A model generated the notes under the pieces. It was not told the origin of the DNA. It did no database searches and saw only the letters and a list, made by a program, of their open reading frames with translations. A stretch of 64,000 nucleotides of DNA from Streptomyces sp. NBC_00390 (GTDB lineage Bacteria > Actinomycetota > Actinomycetes > Streptomycetales > Streptomycetaceae): NCBI RefSeq assembly GCF_036057275.1, contig NZ_CP107945.1, positions 1,550,001 through 1,614,000 on the forward strand, in the 5' to 3' direction. Positions 55,670 through 63,687 of this stretch are shown one piece after another (the first letter of the stretch is position 1; every line of letters starts with the position of its first letter). The position numbers and the translations under genes were made by a program.

Positions 55670-55686
55670 GCATACAACGAGTATAC
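55670..55686. promoter_or_regulatory. GCATAC-N5-GTATAC site upstream of gntR
   Basis: Two half-sites at 55670-55675 and 55681-55686 have the same 11-base phase as the trio at 52706-52733. The site lies just upstream of the preferred GTG start of the regulator and in the region divergent from the APC permease, fitting autoregulation and control of the permease. Confidence 0.62.
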
Positions 55687-55819
55687 GGAAATTACCACGC
55701 GGTAGACCGGGCCGGGAGGCGATGAACCCACCCCCGCCCGGCCCCGGCGTGCCCGCCATGCGCCGCGCTCCGGGCTGGGCGAATATGCGTATGTCCCCGC
55801 TCCGACGAAGCGAGAGTCC

Positions 55820-57313
55820 ATGGCCGAAGATGTCGCGGACGCCGGCCCGCCCACCGAACTGAAGGCCAACGCGATCGGATTCCTCGACGCGCTCGTCATC
55901 GGCCTCAACGCCACCTCTCCGGCGTACTCGCTGGCCGCGGCCATCGGCCCGATCGTCGCCCTGGTGGGCATCTACGCCCCCGGCGTGATGCTCGCCTCCT
56001 TCGTCCCCATGCTGCTGATCGCCTCGGCCTTCTACTACCTCAACAAGGTCGACCAGGACTGCGGAACGACCTTCTCATGGGTGACACGGGCGATGGGGCC
56101 CTGGTCCGGCTGGCTCGGCGGCTGGGCGATCACCATGACCGGCGTCCTGGTGATCGGCTCGCTGGCCGACGTCGCCGTCCGTTTCGGGTTGCTCGCGGTG
56201 GGACTCGACAGCTGGGCGGACAGCGCGGTGATCCGGCAGACGCTCGCGGTGGTCGTGATCCTGGTGATGACGGCCGTGTGTGTCATCGGCACCGAGATGT
56301 CGGCCCACGTCCAGAACGTGCTCATCCTCGCCCAGGTCGCCTTCCTGCTGGTGTTCGCCGTGGTCGCCATCTACCGCGTCTATGCCGGTACGAGTTCCCT
56401 CGACCCGGTCATGCCGTCCTTCGAATGGCTCAACCCCTTCGGCGCCGGCGGTGCGGCGCTGACCGGCGGGCTGCTGCTCGGAGTGTTCATCTACTGGGGC
56501 TGGGAGTCCGCGGTGAATCTCACCGAGGAGATCAGGGACTCCGCCACCGCCCCGGGCAAGGCCGGCATCTGGTCGACCGTGGTGCTGCTGGTGACGTATC
56601 TGTCGGTCGCGATCGCTGTCGTCGGCTACGCCGGCACCGCGTTCCTCGCCGAGAACGCCTCCGAGGAAGAGGCGATCTTCGCGGTGCTCGCCCGCGAGGT
56701 GCTGGGCGGCTGGGACTGGATCGTGCTCCTCGCGGTCTGCACGTCCGCGCTGGCCTCGACCCAGACCACGATCATCCCTGCGTCCCGCACGGCGCTGTCC
56801 ATGGCCCGCCGTCAGGCCCTGCCGCATCGCTTCGCCCACATCCACCCGCGGTTCCGTACACCCGATGTGAGCACCTGGTGGGTGGCTGCGGTCGCCATCG
56901 CGTGGTACCTCGTCGTCAATCAGATCAGCGAGAACGCCCTGTTCGACTCACTCACCGCGCTCTCGCTCCTCATCGCCTTCTACTACGCGCTCACCGGCCT
57001 CGCCTGCGTCGTCTACTACCGCCGCCATCTGACCGAGAGTCTGCACAACTTCCTGCTGATCGGCGCCGGGCCGCTGATCGGAGCCGGCTTGCTGGCCTGG
57101 CTGCTGGTGGAGTCGGTCGTCGACATGTCGAACCCGGCGAACTCGTACAGCGGCGTCTCCTGGTTCGGCCTCGGCCCTCCGCTGGTCATCGGTATCGGGA
57201 TCAGCCTGGTCGGCGTGATCGTCATGTGCGTCTGGCGGCTGCGGTCCGGCACGTTCTGGGAGGAGCGCCGCGGCGTGGCCGACCCGGAACTCGTCCATCG
57301 CAAGGAGCCCTGA
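55820..57313 (+). CDS. APC superfamily amino acid permease
   Basis: The 497-residue protein starts at ATG (GAAGCGAGAG upstream). About 12-14 membrane helices; IGFLDALVIGLNATSPAYSL contains the helix 1 unwound region, and GTTFSWVTRAMGPWSGWLGG and IYWGWESAVNLTEEIRDSA match the amino acid-polyamine-organocation family. It brings an amino acid or amine into the cell with protons. The downstream Usp gene begins 1 base after its stop and uses a ribosome site inside its last codons. Its position next to the GntR gene suggests the same regulon. Confidence 0.9.
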   Translation: MAEDVADAGPPTELKANAIGFLDALVIGLNATSPAYSLAAAIGPIVALVGIYAPGVMLASFVPMLLIASAFYYLNKVDQDCGTTFSWVTRAMGPWSGWLGGWAITMTGVLVIGSLADVAVRFGLLAVGLDSWADSAVIRQTLAVVVILVMTAVCVIGTEMSAHVQNVLILAQVAFLLVFAVVAIYRVYAGTSSLDPVMPSFEWLNPFGAGGAALTGGLLLGVFIYWGWESAVNLTEEIRDSATAPGKAGIWSTVVLLVTYLSVAIAVVGYAGTAFLAENASEEEAIFAVLAREVLGGWDWIVLLAVCTSALASTQTTIIPASRTALSMARRQALPHRFAHIHPRFRTPDVSTWWVAAVAIAWYLVVNQISENALFDSLTALSLLIAFYYALTGLACVVYYRRHLTESLHNFLLIGAGPLIGAGLLAWLLVESVVDMSNPANSYSGVSWFGLGPPLVIGIGISLVGVIVMCVWRLRSGTFWEERRGVADPELVHRKEP

Positions 57314-57314
57314 G

Positions 57315-57731
57315 ATGTCCGTCGTCCTGGGATACGACGAGTCGCCCGGAGCGGTCCGGGCCCTGCGGGTGGCGATCGAGGTCGCGGCCGCGTTCGGCGA
57401 GCCGCTCTTCCTGGTGTTCGGCGCCGCTGCCCCCGGCGGCCTCGGCGAGGAGTACCGCGCCCATCACGAGGCGATCCGCCAGGCCGGGCGCACGGCGCTC
57501 GCCCATGCCGTCGAGTCGGCCGACGAGGCCGGTGTTCCGACAGCCGTCGAGATCGTCGACGAGACGCCGGCCCAGGCCCTGCTCGAGGCCGCCGAGCGCC
57601 ATCGGGCGCGGGTCATCGTCGTCGGCAGCTGGGGCGATAGCCCGCTACGCGGCGCCCTGCTCGGCTCCACGCCCCACAAGCTGCTGCACCTGTCGCCCGT
57701 CCCCGTACTCTGCGTACCGACCCAGGACTGA
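57315..57731 (+). CDS. universal stress protein (UspA family)
   Basis: The 138-residue protein is a single Usp domain. The N-terminal strand MSVVLGYDESPGAVRALRVA contains the nucleotide-contact Asp. The C-terminal ATP-binding motif G-2x-G-9x-G(S/T) is in VVGSWGDSPLRGALLGST followed by PVPVLCV. The ATG follows the permease stop by one base (AAGGAG inside the permease end), so it is translated from the same mRNA. Usp proteins next to transporters often tune them by binding ATP; that role here is inference. Confidence 0.9.
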   Translation: MSVVLGYDESPGAVRALRVAIEVAAAFGEPLFLVFGAAAPGGLGEEYRAHHEAIRQAGRTALAHAVESADEAGVPTAVEIVDETPAQALLEAAERHRARVIVVGSWGDSPLRGALLGSTPHKLLHLSPVPVLCVPTQD

Positions 57732-57890
57732 CCTGAGGGTCACGTCCCGGGCCACGTAAAGGTGGCGTCAACGCACCTCGCTCCTGCGCCAGGAAGGCGT
57801 CGAAGCACGGAGCCACCCGCGGCGCACGCGGCCGGCGGACGGACGTTGGCCGTGGCGGCCGGCGAACCCGGCGCCGCGGGTGAGGTCTCG

Positions 57891-57980
57891 TCAGAACTTC
57901 TCCGGGCGCATCAATGCGGCCGCCGGACAGCCCACGATGAAGACTGCGACGATGAGGCCGTCGACCTTTTCCATGCTCAT
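57891..57980 (-). CDS. KdpF-like micro-ORF (29 residues)
   Basis: From the ATG at 57980 (GGGAG upstream), a 29-residue frame reads MSMEKVDGLIVAVFIVGCP, then AAALMRPEKF. The layout, one hydrophobic helix beginning near VDGLIVAV and ending in A-L-x-x-P-E-K-F, is that of KdpF, the small stabilising subunit of the Kdp potassium ATPase. It lies 2.2 kb beyond kdpD, away from kdpC and kdpE, without kdpA or kdpB beside it. The G-C-P in place of the usual G-Y/F-L suggests drift. It may be a displaced copy. Confidence 0.6.
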   Translation of the reverse strand: MSMEKVDGLIVAVFIVGCPAAALMRPEKF

Positions 57981-58119
57981 GCTCGATCAGCTCCCGAAGG
58001 CAGTAGGCGGGTAGGGCGAGGCGGACGGATCACTCTCCACATAACCCCGCCACGGCCCTGCCGGGCAGTCACCTTGACGCCACCTTGCCGTCGCTCCCGG
58101 TGATGCTGACGCCGCGTTG

Positions 58120-58355
58120 ACGCATCTGCAGCGTGCCGACGCCGTGTACCGGGCGCTGCGGGCGAGCTCGCCGACGCGGGCATCGTGTACGAGGCGGACG
58201 GTCACAGCGAGGACGACCCGATCGCCGACAGCTCCACCGAGAACGGCCGCAGGAAGAACCGCCGGGTGGAGGTCTCGTTCACCCGCTCGGATGCGCGGTC
58301 GGATACGCGGTCGGATACGCGGTCGGACGCGCGGTCGGATACGCGGTCGGGCTGA
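58120..58355 (+). pseudogene. OmpA-family C-terminal domain remnant with repetitive tail
   Basis: The first frame gives LQRADAVYRALR. After a frame change near 58160, a second gives ELADAGIVYEADGHSEDDPI and ADSSTENGRRKNRRVEVSFT, the end of the peptidoglycan-binding OmpA domain with its R-R-K-N-R-R-V-E signature. The tail continues RSDARSDTRSDTRSDARSD and stops at 58355, made of near-identical 12-base units. No start or signal peptide remains. It is a decayed 3' piece. Confidence 0.75.
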
Positions 58356-58363
58356 CGCACCGC

Positions 58364-58394
58364 GGCGCCCGTACCCGGTGAGGGCACGGGCGCC
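58364..58394. terminator. hairpin between convergent genes
   Basis: Arms GGCGCCCGT (58364-58372) and ACGGGCGCC (58386-58394) pair perfectly across a 13-base loop, 12 bases beyond the end of the lamin-tail gene. Confidence 0.65.
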
Positions 58395-58406
58395 AAGGGC
58401 ACGGGG

Positions 58407-59048
58407 TCAGGACCGACGGCCGTCGTGACGGCGGTCGTGGTCACGCCGGTCGTCATAGCGCCGGTCGTCGTGACGCCGGTCGCCGTGGCGGCGGCCGTCG
58501 TGACGCCGGTCGTGGTCACGCCGGTCGTCATAGCGCCGGTCGTCATGGCGCCGGCCGTCGCGACGGCGGTCGTCGTCGTTGTGGCGGCCGTACCTCGCGG
58601 TGTCGACCGTGCGACCGTCGTCGTCACGCAGCGTGGCCTTGTCCGACCAGTTGCCCCATACGTAGGTGCTGCGGTCCTGGTACACATGACCGTCCCTGTC
58701 ACGGCCGTAGCCGGTGTGGACACGGATCGTGGAGCGGCCGGAGATGCGTACGTCGTCGAAGGTGTAGCGCTTGCCGTCGCGGTTGGTGAGGGTCCAGCCG
58801 TCGAGATCGACCGAGCGGCGGCCGATGTTGGTGACGTCCACCCATTCCGCGTTCAGGCTGCGGTTGGAGTAGTCGTCGCGGCCGGGGCTGTCGTACTGGA
58901 TGTGCCCGAGGACGACGGAACGGGTGTCCCAGTTGCGGCCGCGGTCATGGCCGTCGTCGGCCGATGCCGGCGTCGCCATGGAAGCGACGACGGCGCCCGA
59001 CGCCAGAGCGGCTGCCGCGATACCGCGGACAGTCCGAGAAGCAGACAT
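58407..59048 (-). CDS. secreted lamin-tail domain protein with Arg/Asp/His pentapeptide repeats
   Basis: The protein is 213 residues from the ATG at 59048 (GAGGGAG upstream). A signal peptide ends at ATPASADDG. Residues about 40-145 form a lamin-tail (LTD) domain: AEWVDVTNIGRRSVDLDGWT, STIRVHTGYGRDRDG, VYQDRSTYVWGNWSDKATL and DDDGRTVDTARYG. After that about 60 residues are repeats of the form R-R-x-D-D/G (RRHDD, RRYDD, RRDHD, RRHDG), with a 25-residue higher-order duplication. LTDs occur in extracellular proteins and may bind nucleic acid or walls; the charged tail could bind metal or nucleic acid. Confidence 0.85.
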   Translation of the reverse strand: MSASRTVRGIAAAALASGAVVASMATPASADDGHDRGRNWDTRSVVLGHIQYDSPGRDDYSNRSLNAEWVDVTNIGRRSVDLDGWTLTNRDGKRYTFDDVRISGRSTIRVHTGYGRDRDGHVYQDRSTYVWGNWSDKATLRDDDGRTVDTARYGRHNDDDRRRDGRRHDDRRYDDRRDHDRRHDGRRHGDRRHDDRRYDDRRDHDRRHDGRRS

Positions 59049-59381
59049 GATGCTCCCTCAAGTAGAGGCATCCGCCCCTGGTCAGGGCCTGGATGCGCGA
59101 TTGCGGTCCCCGGCCGGAGCCGAGGACCACACTTTGTCGCGCCAACCTCCACACAAGCATCACAACTGTCCGTTGTTACATAAAGCGGACATTCCTGTAA
59201 CTCTCACCTGCATGGCGCACATATCTTCCGGGTGCATACCAGGGCATTCCTGCCCTCTACACCGGTCCGTGCAACGATCAACAACAAGCCCTTTCCGGCG
59301 GCTCCGGCCATGCGTCGACCACCCCACGCCCCGACCCGCCGCGCGCCCGGCCTTCTGTAACGGCCGCCTGTGACGGCGCCG
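59049..59381. other. gap upstream of the lamin-tail gene
   Basis: There is no gene. The block 59150-59235 is clearly AT-richer than its surroundings (includes TTGTTACATAAAG) and lies 100-190 bases before the minus-strand start, so a promoter or regulatory region for the lamin-tail gene is plausible. Confidence 0.35.
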
Positions 59382-59692
59382 TCAGGAGTCCGGCGCCGAG
59401 AGCCGGAACCGGAGCCGGCAGATGACCGCGTCGGTGTCGCGGCGCAGGGCGTGGGCGACGACGGCGCCGCGCTGGTCCTGCAGCAGGCGCTGCCACAGAC
59501 GCGCAGGTTCAGCCTCGGGGATGAGGACAGTGATCCGTGCCCCGGGCGTCCGCGCCGCCAGCTCACGTACGTAGCAGGCGATCGGGCGGCCCAGGGCGCG
59601 GTGCGCGGACGGAATACGGACGAGCGGCACGCCGGGGTTCCACAGGTCCCAGTCGCGGGCGAGTGCCTCGGCCTGCGCGCGGGTGGCGTACG
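59382..59692 (-). pseudogene. APC permease C-terminal remnant
   Basis: About 100 residues are left on the minus strand: YATRAQAEALARDWDLW, NPGVPLVRIPSAHRALGRPI, ARITVLIPEAEPARLWQRLL and QDQRGAVVAHALRRDTDAVI. This is the soluble C-terminal domain typical of large actinobacterial APC-type permeases (about 600-700 residues). All membrane helices are missing. The 5' break is at about 59692, where an unrelated plus-strand fragment begins. Confidence 0.7.
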
Positions 59693-60179
59693 ACGCGCGG
59701 TGGGCCGGCGATCTCCGCGACGCCTGCCTGTGCGCGGCGCTCCTCCTCGGGCTGCTGGTCGTGGTCGACGCGGGCAACGGCACCCTCAGCGGCGGTCGTT
59801 CGACGCTGTGGGCGGGGTTGTCGGTGGTGCTATTCGTGGTGCTGCTGCCGGCGCGGGTGACGGCGGGGCGGGGATGGATCCACAGCCGGGGCGTGCTGGT
59901 GGCCCAGCAGGTGCGGACCGACCGGCTGGTGTGCGCGGACTGGTCGGACGGGGTGACGCAAAGGCTCCCCCTGCGCGATGCGGACGGACGCACTCTGAGG
60001 CTGGACCCGCGCGTCCTGGTCGCCGATCCCCGGCTGTGGCATCTGCTGGACGCAGGCATCCGCGTCTCCCAGGACACCGGGACGCTGCGGTCCGGGGCAC
60101 GGCGCTGCGCGAGCTGTCATCGCGGATCGACGACGACACGGCCGAGGCCGTCTTCAGGATCTCGGGCCTGGACACCTGA
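59690..60179 (+). pseudogene. truncated, frameshifted membrane protein gene
   Basis: The frame from about 59690 gives two membrane segments (CLCAALLLGLLVVVDAG and LWAGLSVVLFVVLLPARVTA) and a soluble domain (VLVAQQVRTDRLVCADWSDG, LRLDPRVLVADPRLWHLLD). Near 60095 it must shift by one base to reach the natural end ALRELSSRIDDDTAEAVFRI and the TGA at 60179. The 5' part is cut at the junction with the APC remnant. I recognise the type as a small streptomycete membrane protein but know no function. Confidence 0.6.
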
Positions 60180-60209
60180 GCGCGGCGCGGTGCCCCTCTT
60201 GGCGTCCTG

Positions 60210-62756
60210 TCAGGACATGGCCGTGCTGGGCAGTTCCGGACGCATCACTGCCTGGCCCGGAGCGGTCCGGACGGTGAGCATCATCGTGAGACCGCCGCCC
60301 GGAGTGTCCTCGGCGGTGAGGGTGCCTCCCATCGCCTCGGTGAATCCCCTGGCGACGGCGAGGCCGAGACCGACTCCCGCGCCGCGCGGGGCATCGCCGT
60401 GGCGCTGGAACGGGGCGAAGATGCGCTCCTTGGCCTCGTCCGGCACGCCGGGCCCGCGGTCCACCACCCGTACCTCGACGCGATCGCCGATCGCGTCGGC
60501 CGACACGAGTACCCGTTCGCCGTCGGGGCTGTACTTCACGGCGTTCTCCACGATGTTGGCCACCGCCCGTTCCAGCAGCCCCGGGTCGACCGCGACCATC
60601 GGCAGGTCCTCCGGCACGTCCAGGAGGACGCTGTCCTCGGGGACGCCGCCGAGCGCCATCGGGACGACCTCGTCGAGGTCGATCTCCCTGATCAGCGGGG
60701 TCACGGTCCCGGTCTGCAGCCGCGACATGTCGAGCAGGTTGCCCACGAGGTGGTCGAGCCGGTCGGTGCCTTCCTCGATGCTCGCGAGCAGCTCGTCCTC
60801 GTCCTCGTCCGACCATTCCACGTCGTCGGAGCGCAGTGAGGTGACGGACGCCTTGATGGCGGCGAGCGGAGTGCGCAGATCGTGACTGACGGCGGCGAGC
60901 AGCGCGGTGCGGATGCGGTTGCCCTCGGCGAGCTGACGGGCCTGTTCGGCCTGCCCGACCAGGCGCTGCCGGTCGAGTACGACGGCGGCCTGGGCGGCGA
61001 ACGCGCCGAGCACCCTCCGGTCCTCGGCCGGCAGTACGCGGCCGGTGAGGGCGAGCGCCATACGGTCTCCGACCGGCATGTCGACGTCGGCGTCATCGGG
61101 GCGTGCGGGCGGCACGCCGCCGCCGACGCTGCCGGCGCAGGACCACGGGTCGACGTCGCTCTCCCGCTCCAGCAGGGCCACCGATTCCATGGCGAAGGTC
61201 TCGCGGACCCGCTCCAGCAGAGCCTCCAGGCTGGTCTCGCCGCGCAGCACGCTGCCGGCGAGGAACGACAGGATCTCGGACTCGGCCCGCAGGCGAGCCG
61301 CCTGCTGGGTGCGCCGGGCCGCCAGGTCGACCACCGAGGCCACCGACACGGCCACGGACACGAAGATCACGATGGCGACGATGTTCTTGGGGTCGGCGAT
61401 GGTGAGGCGGTGCAGAGGCTGTGTGAAGTAGTAGTTGAGCAGCAGCGAGCCGAAGGCGGCGGATGCCAGCGCCGGGAACAGCCCGCCGAGCAGCGCCGCG
61501 GCCACCGTCAGCGTCAGGAAGAGCAGCATGTCGTTGGCGAGGCCGAGGTCGGCCTGCACGTTCGTCAGCAGGAGGGTGAGCAGGGCCGGGCCCGCGACTG
61601 CGGTCAGCCAGCCCCAGATGGTCCGGGACCGGCCGAGCCGTGCGCCTCGGGCGACGGGGAGCCCCCGGCCGCGGGCGACTTCCTCGTGGGTGACGATGTG
61701 GACATCCAGGTCGGGCCCGGACTGGACGGCCACCGTGGCGCTGACGCCGGGGCCGAAGATGTACTGCCAGGACTTGCGGCGGCTGGCGCCCAGGACGATC
61801 TGGGTGGCGTTGACGCCCCGGGCGAACTCCAGCAGGGCCTGGGGGATGTCGTCACCGACGACATGGTGGAAGGTGCCGCCGAGATCCTCGACCAGGGTGC
61901 GCTGGACCGCCAGCTCCTTGGGCGATGCGGAACTCAGGCCGTCGCTGCGGGAGATGTACACAGCGAGCACTTCACCGCCGGCGCCCTTCTCGGCGAGGCG
62001 GGTCGCGCGGCGGATGAGCGTACGGCCTTCGGGGCCGCCGGTCAGTCCGACGACGATGCGCTCGCGGGCCTGCCAGGTGGAGCGGATGTTGTGCTCGCCC
62101 CGGTACTGCTGGAGGTACTCGTCGACACGGTCCGCGGTCCACAGCAGCGCCAGTTCGCGCAGGGCGGTGAGATTGCCGGGGCGGAAGTAGTTGGACAGAG
62201 CCGCGTCGACCTTGTCGGCCTTGTAGATGTTGCCGTGGGCCATACGGCGGCGCAGCGCCTGGGGCGACATGTCGACCAGCTCTATCTGGTCGGCGCGCCG
62301 CACCACCTCGTCCGGGACGGTCTCCCGCTGCCGTACGCCCGTGATGGATTCGACGACGTCGCCGAGCGATTCCAGATGCTGGATGTTGACGGTCGTGATC
62401 ACGTCGATCCCGGCGGCCAGCAGTTCCTCGACGTCCTGCCAGCGCTTGGCGTTGCGTGAACCCGGAACATTGGTGTGCGGAAGTTCGTCGACCAGAGCGA
62501 CCGCCGGGGCGCGCCTGAGGACCGCGTCGACGTCCATCTCGGTGAAGACCGTCTCCCGGTACTCGAGTTCCTGACGCGGGATCTGTTCCAGGCCGTGGAG
62601 CATCACCTCGGTCCGCGGCCGGTTGTGGTGCTCGACGAAGGCGACGACGCAGTCGGTGCCGCGCTCGACCCGCCGGTGTGCTTCGGCGAGCATCGCGTAC
62701 GTCTTGCCGACGCCCGGCGCCGCACCGAGGTAGATCCGAAGTTTGCCGCGTGCCAT
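60210..62756 (-). CDS. kdpD: potassium sensor histidine kinase KdpD
   Basis: The 848-residue protein has the full KdpD layout: Walker A GAAPGVGKTYAM (11-22), Walker B ALVDELPHTN, a universal-stress-like domain (about 235-370), four membrane helices (about 385-485), GAF (about 500-600), HisKA with His625 in AVSHDLRTPLAAIKASV, and HATPase (N box ERAVANIVENAVKYSPDG, G box VVDRGPGVPDEAKERIF). It senses low potassium or turgor and phosphorylates KdpE. It lies 78 bases after kdpE on the same strand, in the order kdpC, kdpE, kdpD. Confidence 0.97.
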   Translation of the reverse strand: MARGKLRIYLGAAPGVGKTYAMLAEAHRRVERGTDCVVAFVEHHNRPRTEVMLHGLEQIPRQELEYRETVFTEMDVDAVLRRAPAVALVDELPHTNVPGSRNAKRWQDVEELLAAGIDVITTVNIQHLESLGDVVESITGVRQRETVPDEVVRRADQIELVDMSPQALRRRMAHGNIYKADKVDAALSNYFRPGNLTALRELALLWTADRVDEYLQQYRGEHNIRSTWQARERIVVGLTGGPEGRTLIRRATRLAEKGAGGEVLAVYISRSDGLSSASPKELAVQRTLVEDLGGTFHHVVGDDIPQALLEFARGVNATQIVLGASRRKSWQYIFGPGVSATVAVQSGPDLDVHIVTHEEVARGRGLPVARGARLGRSRTIWGWLTAVAGPALLTLLLTNVQADLGLANDMLLFLTLTVAAALLGGLFPALASAAFGSLLLNYYFTQPLHRLTIADPKNIVAIVIFVSVAVSVASVVDLAARRTQQAARLRAESEILSFLAGSVLRGETSLEALLERVRETFAMESVALLERESDVDPWSCAGSVGGGVPPARPDDADVDMPVGDRMALALTGRVLPAEDRRVLGAFAAQAAVVLDRQRLVGQAEQARQLAEGNRIRTALLAAVSHDLRTPLAAIKASVTSLRSDDVEWSDEDEDELLASIEEGTDRLDHLVGNLLDMSRLQTGTVTPLIREIDLDEVVPMALGGVPEDSVLLDVPEDLPMVAVDPGLLERAVANIVENAVKYSPDGERVLVSADAIGDRVEVRVVDRGPGVPDEAKERIFAPFQRHGDAPRGAGVGLGLAVARGFTEAMGGTLTAEDTPGGGLTMMLTVRTAPGQAVMRPELPSTAMS

Positions 62757-62834
62757 GGTTTCGATTCTCCGGGGTGGTTGTACAAGGGGTCGGCGCTCCC
62801 GGGGCCGGGAGCGGTGGGCGGGCCGCCAGGGGTG

Positions 62835-63521
62835 TCAGGACTCGAATCGGTAGCCCATGCCGGGTTCGGTGATCAGATACCGGGGCCGCGAGGGATCCGC
62901 TTCGAGTTTGCGCCGAAGCTGGGCCATGTAGACGCGCAGATAGTTGGTCCTGTTGCCGACGGAGTGCCCCCACACCTCCTCGAGCAGCTGCCGCTGGCTG
63001 ATGAGCCGCCCGGGGTTGCGGATCAGCAGTTCCAGCAGGTGCCACTCGGTCGGGGTCAGCCGGACGTCGCCGCCGCGTCGCCTGACCCGCTTCGCCACGA
63101 GGTCGACGGTGAACTCCTCGGTGGTGACGGTCCGCGTCTCGTCCGCGGCGGGGACCTTGGTCTCCGTGCGGCGGACGGCTGCCCGCAGCCGGGCCAGCAA
63201 CTCGTCCATGCTGAACGGTTTGGTGACGTAGTCGTCGGCGCCGGCGTCGAGCGCCTCGATCTTCTCGTCGGAGGTACGGCGGGCGGAGACCACCACGATC
63301 GGCACTCTGCTCCAGCGCCGCAGATCCCGGATCACATCGAGGCCGTCCATGTCCGGCAGACCGAGATCCAGCAGTACCGCGTCGGGCGGCCCTGCGGCGG
63401 CGAGCTGAAGCGCGGTGGTGCCGTCGGTCGCGGCGTCCACCTCATACCTGCGGGCCTTCAGATTGATCGTGAGGGCCCGGACGAGCTGGGAGTCGTCCTC
63501 CACCACGAGCACCCGGGTCAT
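62835..63521 (-). CDS. kdpE: response regulator KdpE
   Basis: The 228-residue OmpR-type regulator starts at the ATG at 63521 (AAGG 8-9 bases upstream). The receiver has VEDD (7-10), Asp52 in AVLLDLGLPDMDG, VVSARRT and YVTKPFSMDELLARL. The winged helix (about 135-225) contains LTPTEWHLLELLIRNPGRLI and RTNYLRVYMAQLRRKLEADP, with the NYLRVYMAQLR segment and an RYLITEPGMGYRFE end typical of KdpE. It activates the kdp ATPase genes under low potassium. A large hairpin separates it from kdpC. Confidence 0.95.
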   Translation of the reverse strand: MTRVLVVEDDSQLVRALTINLKARRYEVDAATDGTTALQLAAAGPPDAVLLDLGLPDMDGLDVIRDLRRWSRVPIVVVSARRTSDEKIEALDAGADDYVTKPFSMDELLARLRAAVRRTETKVPAADETRTVTTEEFTVDLVAKRVRRRGGDVRLTPTEWHLLELLIRNPGRLISQRQLLEEVWGHSVGNRTNYLRVYMAQLRRKLEADPSRPRYLITEPGMGYRFES

Positions 63522-63624
63522 CGGAGTGCGGCCTTTCTGTTGCTGGGGTTCGGTTTTCCTGCTGGAGGCGGGAGCGGTGCCGGGAGCGCCGACGCCGGTC
63601 CGGCACATGGTGGTGGCATGCGGC

Positions 63625-63673
63625 GGCGGGAGTCGGCGCCCCGGGGACGTACCCCGGGGTGCCGACTCCCGCC
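63625..63673 (-). terminator. large perfect hairpin between kdpC and kdpE
   Basis: There are perfect 13-base outer arms (GGCGGGAGTCGGC at 63625-63637; complement at 63661-63673). One unpaired base on each side and 8-base inner arms (CCCCGGGG at 63639-63646 and 63652-63659) follow, with a 5-base loop. It begins 15 bases after the kdpC stop, so it can end or attenuate transcription from the ATPase genes into kdpED. Confidence 0.85.
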
Positions 63674-63687
63674 CACTGCATGCACTC

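Noticed and set aside
58270..58350. Short regular repeats that could suggest a CRISPR array
   Set aside because: The units are about 12 bases, contiguous, in frame (S-D-T/A-R) and without spacers; they are a coding repeat.
58410..58580. Dense GTCGTG/CGGCGG repeats as a possible CRISPR or origin
   Set aside because: They encode the R-R-x-x-D pentapeptides of the lamin-tail protein on the minus strand.
63625..63673. The kdpC-kdpE hairpin as a riboswitch
   Set aside because: It is a simple perfect stem following a stop codon, without the multi-helix core of known riboswitches; a terminator or attenuator is the simpler reading.
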